The translations under genes and the position numbers were made by a program. A stretch of 64,000 nucleotides of DNA from Arenicola marina. Lineage: Eukaryota; Annelida; Polychaeta; Arenicolidae. Shown piece by piece: positions 50,577 through 61,620 of this stretch. The notes below the pieces were generated by a model. That model was not told the DNA's origin, searched no databases, and saw nothing but the letters and a program-made list of their open reading frames with translations. Location: contig OZ025248.1 of NCBI GenBank assembly GCA_964019135.1, forward strand, positions 69,632,119 to 69,696,118, given 5' to 3'. How positions within the stretch are numbered: position 1 is the stretch's first letter; every line of letters starts with the position of its first letter.

Positions 50577-51500
50577 ATGCCTCAAGTCAAAGGTTCGGCC
50601 AACTGGTTGGCCAACACGAAACAAGTCGTAGGTCAAAGGCGGGTCGCCATCGACAACAGCGACGCTCACATCGAGAATGATCGCATAGAGGACGACATGG
50701 CGAAGCGTCTGGACGGGCTCCACCTAGCGGCGCACCGCTCCATGGCGGATCGCGACCACGAATTGCGTATTGCTCAGCAGGAAGTCCATAAGTACAGCCG
50801 CCTAAGATCCATCATCAAAGAGAAACTCCTCGACAAAGTCCTCCAAGCCAGGAGAAAGGAACTGAAGGAACAACGCACCCAAACTCCGGCGAAACACACG
50901 GAAGCGCCGCAGTTCGGTAATAACTTCTTACTGATCAAAAACAAAGGGCAGCGAGCTAGCAGTGCCACGCACCAAAGACCGCAGACTAGGCTGTCTACGG
51001 CGACAAACGGTTTCAGCCACATCCAGATAGAAAAGGAGGATGACGTGCGCTACAACAATCCGAGGGTGGCTAGTACCCCTCCCGCTGTGGTAGAGGGCAA
51101 GCGGCCGCCACGACGCAGGCGACCGAGAACCTCCTACAACGAAGCGCGATCTCGCCGCCAGATACGCCAAGCGTTGGAGCAGGAATTCTCGAAAGCGGGT
51201 CAGGCGAACGCTGCGTCACGTGCGCAGACTAGCTTGGGCTTCGCGCCTAATCACAACGGCAACGGAAGTAGCCCTAGAGAGGACAAAGCGAACAACGTGC
51301 AGTCCTTCGCCAACATAGATGATCTGTTCGATGGTGACAGGTACCAGGCCCATTCAGAAGTGATGCGGTGCAGACAGATACGCGAAGCTGAGCAGGCCAA
51401 GTTATTACAAAGCAAAATAAAACGGTTTTACGCAACGCTAGACGGATTTCAGCGCGAAAACAACCATTTGGCAAAGCCAAAAAGCGTTATTCGGTTTTAG
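50577..51500 (+). CDS. Unrecognised basic, charged protein (single coding exon, 307 aa)
   Basis: A complete ATG-to-TAG frame with balanced codon use and no internal repeats. I do not recognise the family. Residues about 30-100 are rich in Asp, Glu, Arg, Lys and Leu with helix-forming spacing (DDMAKRLDGLHLA, LRIAQQEVHKYSRLRSIIKE, KLLDKVLQARRKELKEQR), suggesting a coiled coil. The middle is low complexity, with a strongly basic stretch GKRPPRRRRPRTSYNEARSR at about 180-200 that could be a nuclear signal. The C-terminus (about 255-300) has a second helical region (EVMRCRQIREAEQAKLLQSK). No signal peptide or membrane segment is visible. A splice acceptor upstream (about 50409) suggests a spliced 5' UTR. 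An AATAAA lies near 51776. A cytoskeletal, ciliary or nuclear role would be guesswork. Confidence 0.75.
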   Translation: MPQVKGSANWLANTKQVVGQRRVAIDNSDAHIENDRIEDDMAKRLDGLHLAAHRSMADRDHELRIAQQEVHKYSRLRSIIKEKLLDKVLQARRKELKEQRTQTPAKHTEAPQFGNNFLLIKNKGQRASSATHQRPQTRLSTATNGFSHIQIEKEDDVRYNNPRVASTPPAVVEGKRPPRRRRPRTSYNEARSRRQIRQALEQEFSKAGQANAASRAQTSLGFAPNHNGNGSSPREDKANNVQSFANIDDLFDGDRYQAHSEVMRCRQIREAEQAKLLQSKIKRFYATLDGFQRENNHLAKPKSVIRF

Positions 51501-52448
51501 TCGCATGAATTTGAATCGCGTGCCACTAAATAAGGAAGCCTTCTGAGTCAGGAGTACTTTGGGATCCATTTATAATTTCGCACATTGATATTTTTTTTTT
51601 TTTTTTGGTGCACTATATATTAACGTTATGCATTTTAGAGTGCTAAATTTAAGTGCTTCGGTTTTGTAGTTTACTTCAGTGCGTTTATATTGACACCCAT
51701 TTTTTTACTGTCGTTTTTAAGTCACAAGAAAATTGCTTGCACCGCAATGTTGTGGAAAGACGAATGCAGTGAATAAAGGAAGCTCTTAAATCGTTATTTT
51801 CCGAAGTGGCGGCCCATTTAACAGTTTATGAAGAATAATTGAACCGTATTTGTCGCACAATTGATGCACATCTATGATATGTACTTCTGTTTCATATGTG
51901 ATTGTTAAAGCTGCTCATACAGCAATTTACACTTGCAGCATGATTTTCAAGATCGTTCAGAGAAATGTCCTGCACACATTGTTTCATTGTGTGAATGCTA
52001 ACTTTGTACGACATCTCTGTGCTATCATATGTTAAAAGCTAAAGAAAATGTTCGAATTTTGGTGACATAGTACACTAGAAAGCCACACTTTTCCACATGA
52101 GATGCACCATTTTGGTAAAAAAAAGGGCCTTATCACCACCCCCTAAATACACACTATAAAAACCATTTGCAAAAGTTGCTGGATGAGTAACTTTAATGTT
52201 CCATTTCGGGATAGTATACATCATTTTCCGTTTTAATTCTTTAACTGAATAAATAAAACTGCGTCTTCGTCTTGATTTGCTGAAAGTTAAACCGCTAGCC
52301 ATGCCGAGTCAATCTGTTTTAATTCTAAATATTAAATAGAACTGCGTCTTTGCATTGATTTGGAGAAAGTGAAGAATGCCGGGTACAGGTCAACAACCAG
52401 GAATATCCACATAGCGAAAAAATTAAACAAATCGCAAACTCCAGAGCA

Positions 52449-52670
52449 ATGTCGTCGAACGCAGCACAGAATGGTCCTGAAATGAAATATGAAATACTGA
52501 TATATGAAATGATATACCCGGCAATGACTAAAAACAAAATTTTCCAAATTTTGCTAAATAGGCCGGCCGAAACTGATGAAACGTTTATGACACTGATGGA
52601 TTATTTTCTAAATAACCACAATGAGAAATGCGATTATCATATTGATGATATGTCGGTGAAAGACAATTAG
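52449..52670 (+). CDS. Doubtful small ORF (73 aa)
   Basis: An acidic, Met-rich frame from an ATG to TAG. Nothing recognisable. It lies in AT-rich DNA next to a small imperfect tandem duplication (two copies of aactgcgtctt...ttgattt... about 90 bp apart, 52257-52370). Expression is not supported. Confidence 0.15.
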   Translation: MSSNAAQNGPEMKYEILIYEMIYPAMTKNKIFQILLNRPAETDETFMTLMDYFLNNHNEKCDYHIDDMSVKDN

Positions 52671-52724
52671 ATCGAAGGAAATTGAGTTTAGATAAAATAA
52701 GACCATCGCAGTAGGAATGGGGTG

Positions 52725-52994
52725 TTATAGCAAGCTTTGATCTTCTGTATTATCTGATTGAGCATTGTCTGCATGAGTGCGACTGCTCTGGATTACCACC
52801 TGGAATACCGCGCCACCAACATGTAGACTCACATAATCTTCAGAAGTTACTATCATAGGTAAATATCGTTTGTCTGTTAGCGATAACCAATTCAAATATA
52901 TAAACTCACTTCCGGGAAAGAAATATGCATGAAGGTGGTACATGCCGCCTGCAGCGTATAAATGATTATTGAAACGCACGTGAGGGTACTCCAT
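52725..52994 (-). CDS. Doubtful ORF or exon (89 aa), beta-sandwich-like composition
   Basis: The frame has alternating hydrophobic/aromatic segments (NNHLYAAGGMYHLHAYFF, YLPMIVTSEDYVSLHVGG, AVFQVVIQSS) loosely like the GxYxFxxxF strands of C1q/TNF-like domains. The resemblance is weak and length is only about 90 aa. There is an in-frame stop just before the ATG. It could be a relic or an exon of an unseen gene. Confidence 0.25.
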   Translation of the reverse strand: MEYPHVRFNNHLYAAGGMYHLHAYFFPGSEFIYLNWLSLTDKRYLPMIVTSEDYVSLHVGGAVFQVVIQSSRTHADNAQSDNTEDQSLL

Positions 52995-53312
52995 CGGTCA
53001 AATACAGTCGAATGCATAGATAGTACTGTAATTAATAGCGTACGATGTGCTGTATAGAAAAACGGTACATAAGCTTTCTAAAGCCCGTATTGTCCATATT
53101 ATCGGCGAACATAACTCAGTTGGTTGTTATCAACATTAGAGGGGTGTGGGGGGTGGGGGTCATTTATAGGGCACCCCAACATGGAGCCACCCGCCCCCTT
53201 GCACATTCCGAAGGCCGCGGTTCTTCCACCCCAATCCCAATCTCCACCACCCAGCCCACAAGCCCCTCCCAATTTAAAAAGATCCTGGATCCGCCTATGC
53301 AACATATACGGC

Positions 53313-53792
53313 TGTTAGAACCCGAAAAGTCATAGTGACGAAAACGTCAGCCCTTGGTAGAATGAAATACACAGTTTTAAGTTTGACTTCAACCATCCCG
53401 GTTATCGCCCACACAATCCTGCGTGGCGTTTATTAAGGAGACGGAGCAGGGCCACATGAAGTTAAAGAAGTGATTGATTAACAATTAGTGACTTCTTGGA
53501 GGCCGAATTCGGGAATAATACCCAGGAGAATGAGGAAATCTAAGGGTTCTAGGCGTAGAAGGTTCATGAATAGACCCGGGAGGGTGGGGGGGGGGCGATA
53601 CCCCATATTCCATCGTTTATAGTTAAAGCACTTATATACATGTATATCTGAAACTTAAGAGTTATACTGCCTCATATATTCATAGCCCCCATCAATAGAT
53701 CGAGGCACAGTGTGAAACTGTATATTTGCTCCCAGATGGCGCAGGCCGTGTGGTATGACGTTTTCGTCACTATAATGTTTTGGGTCCTAACA
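53313..53792 (+). mobile_element. MITE family copy 1, TIRs and 6-bp target-site duplication
   Basis: Left terminus tgttagaacccgaaaagtca and right terminus ...ttttgggtcctaaca are inverted repeats; a second inverted block gtgacgaaaacgtca / tgacgttttcgtcac extends pairing to about 38 bp. The 6-bp tacggc flanks both ends (53307-53312 and 53793-53798). The interior has a poly-G tract near 53588. No coding capacity. Confidence 0.85.
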
Positions 53793-54301
53793 TACGGCAA
53801 CGTCATCAACAGACGCAACAAAAAATCTTTCCTTGGTCACTTTTTTAAAAACTGAAATATATGTCAGAAGGAATATATTTTAACATGACGAGACAATATA
53901 TACTGTAAATCTTGAAAATTGTGTTGGAGCTGTGGATCTTATACGCCTACCTGGAACGTATGATATTTGGTAATGTCATGCACGCATACATGTATATTGT
54001 TTCTATAGCTCACACGTCATACAACTCCTACGATCGAACCAGCAAGGCCGAGTATAGAGGTGTTTCTGACCGCGTTACTTATCATTTTATGCACTGGGAG
54101 AATACTGTGAACCAATATCGTAATGCTGTATAATTATCGGTATTGTGCAGAAATACTTAAGGGGTTAATTTGCTCCGAATATTTCTCTAAAAAGCGTTTT
54201 AATATCCGTTGCTGCTGTTAATTTGCGACAGATACATGGCCAGAAGATCAGCAATAGACACATTGCTTGCTATTCCTCGCCTCAAACCGTCGACGAACAA
54301 C

Positions 54302-54793
54302 TGTTAGAACCCAAAACGTCATAGTGACCAAAACGTCATACCTTGGTTGAATGAAATATACAGTTTAAATTTTAATTTCAACCATCCCGGTTATCGCTCA
54401 CACAACCCTGCGTGGCGTTTCTGAAGGAGACAGGGCGGGGCCACTCGGGGCTAAAGGATTGATTGATTGACTATTAGAGACCTCTTGGAGGCCGAAATTT
54501 GCGAATTAAGGCGCCGGAAAGAAAGGAAATTTAAGGTTTCTTGGAATAGAAGGTTTCAGGGGATGGTCCCGGAGGGAGGGGTGGGGAGGGGGGGGGGGGG
54601 CGATACCCATATTCCATCGTTTATGAAAGCACTTAAATATATCTGAAACTGAAGAGTTACTGCCTCATATATTCAGAGCCCCCGTCAACAGACACTGTGA
54701 TCGAGGCACAGTGTGAAACTGTACATTTGCTCCTAGATGGCTCAGACCGTGTGATCTGACGTTTTCGTCACTATGACGTTTTGGGCCCTAACA
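54302..54793 (+). mobile_element. MITE family copy 2
   Basis: Same termini (tgttagaacccaaaacgtca at left; tgacgttttgggccctaaca at right) and same interior order as 53313-53792: ttcaaccatcccggttatcg, cctgcgtggcgtttct, gattgattgac and a poly-G tract. It lies 510 bp from copy 1 in the same orientation. No exact target-site duplication is seen. Confidence 0.85.
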
Positions 54794-56543
54794 GACGACA
54801 GCAGCTAGACGACACCCAACCACATGCGTGCGATGATGCAGTAAACCTACGTTTAGATACAGAGGATTACCTTTAAGACTTAGACAAACGGGAGGACCCC
54901 AACGCTGCCTCTTTGTACCATAACAAGGACGTGAAGCGACATCTACCGGCGTCAGAGAAATGCAAATACTGTCAACGCTGTCCTCAAACATTAGTCACGA
55001 ATGAAGTCGTCAGGCATTCTATAACATTAAACACCCGTTTCTCGCTTCATTAAATATCTCGCGGAGGCGTTTTCTGTGCAGCGATTTCAATGGTAACAAA
55101 ATAAAACGGTTCATATGTATTGCATCCATGCAACCGGTCATCCAAAGCCTTACCGAAGTCCGAAACACCGCTTCCCTTGCGATCTCAAGTTATACCTACA
55201 TCCATAAACATATCCGTAAATTAAATGATACAGATCATTGGAAAATTAATTGGAAAAGTCATGTAAGAACGACTATCGAAAGGTTTTATAAGCGATTTGT
55301 TGATTGGCAGAACACAAAGCAAACTTTAATTGCTGCATTTTTTAAGACAAAAAAATATCATACAGCAAATGACTAAGTTACCTTTCAGTTCATAATAAAA
55401 ACAGGACCATCGGAAGGGAATGGCTGAGATGGGATGGGATGGGACGGCCAGTGTGGGAGGGGTGCTAAGCGTACAATCAACAGTTTAGTCAGAAGAGGGC
55501 TGAGGCGGACGCGTCACGCTTGACATACGTCCGGTCACCAAGTGCCAGTCACCAGACGGTCGTGACAAAGGAGACGCCACCCGCAGCGGGCAATAGAGAA
55601 GGCCCCAGCACCGCCTGCAGCGCCCAGTTAGTTGGTATCAAACACTCTGAGAGACAAAGAAGTACTTCAAGAAGCGCATCGGACAAGTAGGAGGAGACGC
55701 CATCCTAGACGCTGCTAAAAGGGAGTGGAGTACATTGAACGGTGATTTATTTAACGCATCGGATTTTTTAATTGGGTAGGTTTCATTCTTTAGTGTCATT
55801 TACAGTAACTGTGAATCAGTGTTCCTTTACTCAAAAGTTAATTGTATTTAATACAGGAAAAGATTTCTTGTTCTCAATAAAACAATGGCGTTATACTATA
55901 TATATGTCATGTCATAAATTGCATGGTTTGCAAAGATTACTTTCCTAATGTTCACAGTTAAGTAAAGTAAATTAAATAGTTTCAAAACAGCGTACGGAAT
56001 GAAATTTTAGTTTCTAAGGTAACAGAGTAACCATATTTCAGTGATTATTTTGCGATATGTAGGCCGATTATGGTTTAATCAAAATACTGAAAAATAATAC
56101 TACAAACTGAAAATAAATAATTTGGGCGCGTACTCAGGTAGAATTCTTCTAGATTCACAAACTAACAATATGAACAACTATAACGCTTGATACCTTAAAA
56201 TTCTAATGCAAAATTCTACTAAGGTATAAAGTATACATACGCTCTACTTTGTTGTGTTGTGTGTTTTAAGAATAACATATGTGTCCAAGGTGTCGCATCA
56301 CTGACTTTATACTATATGGAATAAAAAGAAACACCTTTAGATTAACCGCTGCTTTTAAGATTGGTTTAAAATTATTTCAATTATACAACGTTGGGTGTAT
56401 CCGGTATTTACAATATGAAAATATGAAATTAGAAGCAAAACTGATAGCCTTTATATTTTTTAACGCATGACAATTTGATGAATCCTTCTGCAAAAATAAC
56501 TTATTCACATCTCTTAACTTCCAGGAGTTACCCGCATTACGTC
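54794..56543. other. Intergenic DNA upstream of the LRR gene
   Basis: No coding exon is supported. A GC-rich patch with gatgggatgggatgggac is near 55430 and an AT-rich stretch fills 55750-56470. The stretch ttaacttccag before gagttacccg (about 56524) is a possible splice acceptor for a 5' UTR exon 20 nt upstream of the chosen start. Confidence 0.4.
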
Positions 56544-58880
56544 ATGGATAATACAATGCCATCGCCGATTCGTTGCACGTTACTTGGACTATTATTGGCC
56601 ATTATGCCACTGACGTCACGCGCTTGTATAACGTCCACTTCTCCCGACTTGGACTGCCAGTGTGACCCTCTCACCCAGACCCCTTCCTTGGGTGAAGTCA
56701 TCTGCCAGGTCCAGGGCACCTTATCTCAGGTGCCTCCACTCACCCAGGAGGACCCCAACCTGGTGTTCTCCCTGACCTTCACTGGGGGCGGTATCTCCAC
56801 CATCCAAGCCGACGCTTTGGCAGATCTCAGGATCACTGAATTGACGTTCGACGCGACCCAGATCGACCGCATCGAACCACGTGCCTTCGCCTCGGTTGGA
56901 AATCTCATGAACTCGCTCACCTTCGGACAGAATGGCATCCAGGACATTTCGGCCGATGTGTTTGACGGACTCAGTAACCTAGTGGTACTGAACATATCCG
57001 GCAATCCCATATCACAGATGCGAGAGAACATGTTTGGCAACCTGGTCCAACTGGGTGTCCTGTACCTCGATGATAACTCATTCGACAGCATCCCCGCACG
57101 AGCCTTCTCCGGGCTGCAAAACCTACGCTCCTTATCTTTCAAGGCCAACGGACTCCAATCAATCGACAGAGATACCTTCGATGGATTAGTAAATCTCGGG
57201 ACCCTAATTTTGGATAAGAATCAGCTGAGCAGCCTGCCGTCCGGACTCTTTGATCCAACACCTAATCTCGTCCAAGTGTCAATCTCGGAGAACCAGCTGG
57301 AGACACTTCCCGATAGGCTCTTCCAAGACGGATCCCTCTTGGTCAACCTGGGGCTCAGTCAAAACGCGCTGACGGAGTTGGGGGCCAATTTGTTCAGCGG
57401 TTTGAGCGCGCTCAAGGCTTTGTATTTGCAGTACAACGGCATAGCGATGATCCACCCGGACGCCTTTAGTGAACTGACAGCGCTGGAGAACGTTTACCTC
57501 CTAGGGAACCCCTTCGGGCGCGTCGACGAGCAACTCTTTCGCAATTGTCGGAACTTGAAGAACTTCTTGGCGGTGGATTGTTCCATCACGAATGTCGATG
57601 CCGGGGCCTTCCGCGGCAGCCCTCTGCTCCAGTCGATACAGATGGGCTACAACAAGCTGAGAGGCCTACCGCCCGGCGTCTTCGCGGGCCTTACCGAAGT
57701 CATCTCCATCGTGCTGCAGTACAACGAAATCGACGTGGACGAGACATCCGCAAACATGTTTGAGGATCAGACCAACATGAAGTTCCTCTACATGGATAAC
57801 AACAAAATGACGAGTATCCCACGTGACTTTCTAGCTGGCGCCAGTAACATCGAGCAAATATTCCTCCAGTCCAACCAGATCGAGAACGTTGATGCCGAGG
57901 CCTTTCGCGACCTGGAGAAAACGCAGACGCTGATCATCTCCGGGAATGCCATCGGCGAAGTGCCGCAGTCGCTTTTCGACAACATGGGGATGCTACGTCA
58001 CCTGGACCTCAGCGGGAACGGCATCCAGCAGTTGGCACCAGGAACATTCGACAACTTACCCTTTCTGGAGACCTTGAAGCTGGAGAGTAACGATCTCAGG
58101 GAGCTGCAGAGGGGCACCTTCGGCGGTCTTGCCAACATGAACAGCTTGCACCTCAAGTACAACAAAATCCGCAGCCTTGATACCAGATTATTTGCCGGTT
58201 TGAAGAACCTTCGAAATCTCGATCTGAGCAACAATGCCTTGACCAGCGTGCCTTGGTCCGTATTTCAGGACAGCGACTACCCCGCCATGAGCACCATTGA
58301 CTTCTCCAGGAACAACATATCAACGATCGAGGACGGGGCCCTGGAGTCCATTCAGGGAGCTTTCCTGGCTAACTTCTCCCACAATGCCTTGACAGCCATC
58401 ACGCAACACGTCTTGGGTCACCCGGAAGTGACCAAAGTGTACGACTTCTCCCATAACCAGGTGGCGTGCATCTCGACGGCCATGAAGAACCTCGTCGACG
58501 ACAACAAGATCCGGCTGCTGCTGAGCGACAACCCGTTCCAGTGTAACTGTGGGGTCGCCTGGCTGCGGGACTCCTACGGTCAGTGCGCCGGGTCCGCCAA
58601 CCCAGCGTCCGACTGCTTCATAGGAGAGGCGCCGCTGTGCGAAAACATCCCGGGCACCTCGGTCTTCCAGTTTCAACCCTCCGGTGATTGCGGCGCCGCC
58701 TCGGACGAAGAGTTGTTTTGTGGGCGCGATCCTGCCGCAGAAACCACGCGGTCACCGACCCCAACCCCCACTTCCCGCGGTCAACCGAGACCGACAACCA
58801 CTGACGGCGGGGCTGGTATCAACGCCTCATTCGCGCTGCTGTCCATGCTGGCAGTGGCGGCCATTGCCCTGATATTGTGA
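56544..58880 (+). CDS. Single-exon extracellular LRR protein with LRRCT and GPI-type tail
   Basis: 778 aa from the ATG at 56544. An upstream in-frame ATG at 56478 would put 22 extra residues before the signal peptide, and 56556 is also possible. The signal peptide is PIRCTLLGLLLAIMPLTSRA. A Cys-containing N-cap follows (CQCDPL...VICQVQG), then about 23 leucine-rich repeats of the typical 24-residue class (for example LRHLDLSGNGIQQLAPGTF and LRNLDLSNNALTSVPWSVF). An LRRCT cap follows (NPFQCNCGVAWLRD plus three more Cys), then a Thr/Pro/Ser stalk (TTRSPTPTPTSRG) and a C-terminal hydrophobic stretch ending at the stop (ASFALLSMLAVAAIALIL), typical of a GPI-anchor signal. There is no cytoplasmic domain, so it is likely a cell-surface binding protein. 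Amphioxus has large families of such LRR proteins, some compared with lamprey VLRs by architecture. Ligand unknown. Confidence 0.9.
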   Translation: MDNTMPSPIRCTLLGLLLAIMPLTSRACITSTSPDLDCQCDPLTQTPSLGEVICQVQGTLSQVPPLTQEDPNLVFSLTFTGGGISTIQADALADLRITELTFDATQIDRIEPRAFASVGNLMNSLTFGQNGIQDISADVFDGLSNLVVLNISGNPISQMRENMFGNLVQLGVLYLDDNSFDSIPARAFSGLQNLRSLSFKANGLQSIDRDTFDGLVNLGTLILDKNQLSSLPSGLFDPTPNLVQVSISENQLETLPDRLFQDGSLLVNLGLSQNALTELGANLFSGLSALKALYLQYNGIAMIHPDAFSELTALENVYLLGNPFGRVDEQLFRNCRNLKNFLAVDCSITNVDAGAFRGSPLLQSIQMGYNKLRGLPPGVFAGLTEVISIVLQYNEIDVDETSANMFEDQTNMKFLYMDNNKMTSIPRDFLAGASNIEQIFLQSNQIENVDAEAFRDLEKTQTLIISGNAIGEVPQSLFDNMGMLRHLDLSGNGIQQLAPGTFDNLPFLETLKLESNDLRELQRGTFGGLANMNSLHLKYNKIRSLDTRLFAGLKNLRNLDLSNNALTSVPWSVFQDSDYPAMSTIDFSRNNISTIEDGALESIQGAFLANFSHNALTAITQHVLGHPEVTKVYDFSHNQVACISTAMKNLVDDNKIRLLLSDNPFQCNCGVAWLRDSYGQCAGSANPASDCFIGEAPLCENIPGTSVFQFQPSGDCGAASDEELFCGRDPAAETTRSPTPTPTSRGQPRPTTTDGGAGINASFALLSMLAVAAIALIL

Positions 58881-59939
58881 AAACATGTTTTGGTCGCCCG
58901 ATGATCGGTTATTGTTAATCAGATAGAATGTGTTGTTCGGGTTTTAATTAATGAAATATAAGTGACGTACACTAATCAATCAGGTGCATGCAGAAAATGT
59001 TTATATCCACCGTACCATATGTAAAGGGTGGCTCAAACTATAGTGACACCGAAACATCATTGTGTAACAACCGTTGTATAATAATGGTTAATTTTAACGA
59101 CAAGACAATAGTAATTGAAATATCTTTATGTAAGTCAAATATGTACATTTTTTAACCGCTTAAATGTGACATATTGGCACATATGCATGATGCAATTCGA
59201 TATGCATTTTATAAGGCTAATATACTACATAACTGTATTGTTTCAACGGAGGGAGTGGGTCGTTGCGTACTGGAATGTATAGGTTTTGTATTTCTGTTTG
59301 TCCTACACCTGGTAATGTATATATAAAATCGTGTTCGAACTTATGAACGCAGGACCTGTAACTAAAATATATGGAACGATAAACATTATATATTTGAAAA
59401 GATAAGAATAAATAACCTTTGTGAAGTAATTTTTTAAGTATTATTTCAAGAAATTATCATTGTTGCAACAATACATCATGGAGTTTATGAAGATGAGATC
59501 TTGATTGGTTATTGTAACCGACCTGTATTTTTAGCGAAACAAAAGCCATATATGTACTGTTTATGTTAATAAAATACCAACTTTCAACACCATTTCAGAT
59601 ATTCCTCTCTTTTTTTAAAACTCTAAAACTACTCCGTATCACATGTCCTTATCTCGCGAGGTTCTATAGCCAGATTTGTTCCATATGGTGACACAGACAA
59701 TCCAAACATACATAGAAAAGTATCTGGCTGTTGCAGCCCTCAGTTGGAGAGTGGCAAATTGAATTCTAGCCCACTACCGCAGTCGTTTATCCGTCCTAAT
59801 CTATTCTCCACGTGGTAGGCGGGTCGCTCGCCATGCGGAGAGCTCTCCCCTGTATCTATCATAATTGCACATCCGTCTGGTGGGGCCACATGGCCGATAA
59901 AAGTACCGAATATGCCAGTACCTTCATATTAAGCAATAG
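58881..59939. other. LRR gene 3' flank; no gene seen
   Basis: AT-rich DNA with AATAAA motifs near 59408 and 59567 that could end the LRR transcript. No coding exon or repeat is recognised. Confidence 0.45.
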
Positions 59940-60195
59940 GGGCCCGCGCGATAGCTCAGTGGGCTAGAGCGCTCGCATTGAGTGTTCTGACCGCCTGAGA
60001 GCCTAACGGCACGTGGATCGGTGGTTCGAGCCCCGCTGTGGCCAGGGCTGTGTGATCGCAGTATAAAGATCCCATTTCTTTGTTCGTAAAGAGTACCCCC
60101 GGAGACGTGGCTTCACTCTCCCTTCCTTCTCCCGTTGACGCGATATGACCAAGAGTGGTTAAAGCGTTCTGAATAACCAACCAACCAATCATACG
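59940..60195 (+). mobile_element. tRNA-derived SINE, copy 3, with 9-bp target-site duplication
   Basis: gcgcgatagctcagtgggct (A box) and ggttcgagccc (B box) start the head; the body matches 549-802 and the tail is (aacc)n. aagcaatag flanks it at 59931-59939 and 60196-60204. This copy has the best-preserved tRNA-like head of the three. Confidence 0.87.
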
Positions 60196-60204
60196 AAGCA
60201 ATAG

Positions 60205-61399
60205 AACGCGGAAAGCTGGTTATTTTTAACAGCAAATTGCCTGTTTTCTTGTTATTTATGGTTCTCTCTTAGTACCCTATCTCGACTGGTGTGGTTTTAC
60301 ATGGTCCGTCAAATAAGAGGAGTCTGAAAGGGATAAACGGCGACACGAGACATTACAGTTGCAGAAAAATCGACAATGGATACTGCGTATCTTATAAATG
60401 GACACTGGATACGAGAGCCCCCCCCCCCCCTAGAACCCAATGAGAATCACGGAATACAAAACTAGAAAGTAACATGAAACTGTAACTTTTATTTCCATAG
60501 TATCATGGCTCTGTTCATATCACTGTACATCTGTACACACGCACACCCCGTTGCATCTTGCCTACATACATACGAACACATATCGGACTTTTGAATGAAA
60601 TTTAAAATGAACGGCAATGAAGATGACCAATACACATTATGATATCATGACTCATGACAGCAACTCATGATTCATGAGTTGCTGTCTACTCTACCTCCCT
60701 TCCTTTGTTTATTAACGAGGCAGTTGAACGAACTAGTAAAAACAAAGCAACTAACACTAAAATAAGAACTACAGCCGTAAAGAGGCTACAAGGCTTTCGC
60801 CAGTTAACCTTGAATACACGAGAGCTGAGAGGAGGCGGTTAAATGCAATTCAAGACGGCTGCAGCCCAGTGAGTACCGTACACGGAGTGATTCACTAGTA
60901 ACTTCGCCTACTGTCCCCAGACACACAACCATCTGAACAATTTCATTTGCAGAGTGCTGGGCGAAAAGATTTGGTTAGCTGTTTGAGAAAGGACACTTTA
61001 CAACTAAGGTCACATGCAGTCTACGGTAATGATTAAGGTAGACAGGCTTCCCAGGTAACGAGATGAATACCTTTATAGATACGTCAGCGGTCCACATCCA
61101 TCCAGGTCCTTAAGCAGCTACCAATAGCTCATTATCCTACAGTGGGACTCGATAGTTAGGTAACCATCACCAAAATAACAGTGCTGCAATAAAATATATC
61201 ACCTTTGATGGGTCACTGCCTCATTACGTTAAACAAAACACTGAACTGATAGTTTTACTTTTGTGCTTCATCAGACGTTTACCAGTAGCAACAGTAGCTT
61301 TCTAGGCAACAGTTGTTAAATTTAAAGTTGGTGCATCAGGCCACGTTTATGCACATAAAGACCACGCTGGGCTTAGAAACCACCGGATATCTGGTTGAT
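60205..61399. other. Intergenic DNA; no gene seen
   Basis: No supported exon on either strand. It includes a short C-run near 60420 and a local inverted/direct repeat atcatgactcatgacagcaactcatgattcatgagttgctg near 60645-60690. Confidence 0.4.
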
Positions 61400-61469
61400 G
61401 TCAGGCGTGCGAGGGTGAGGACCCATGACCTGTCGTACACAGCTTGACGACTGAGCTACGGTGGCCCCC
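61400..61469 (-). mobile_element. Possible tRNA-like SINE head (reverse)
   Basis: The reverse complement reads gggggccaccgtagctcagtcgtcaagc, with an A-box-like tagctcagtcg and a weaker B-box-like ggtcatgggtcc about 30 nt on. The following body is unrelated to the other SINE family. No target-site duplication was found. Confidence 0.4.
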
Positions 61470-61620
61470 GTGGGGCGATTATTGGGCCATCTGATATCGC
61501 AGTGAGGTCACACAATACTGCTCTTTACACCTTAACCATTGAGTCACCTGTGTCTTGGAGAGTGACACGGCGCTCCTAAGGTAGGGTCATCAAGTCATCA
61601 AGCGGGCCCGTAGGTCAAAA

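Noticed and set aside
55128-55376. 82-aa Lys/Thr-rich frame as a possible transposase remnant
   Set aside because: No transposase motif, TIR or neighbouring fragment could be identified; the length is within what chance gives in AT-rich DNA.
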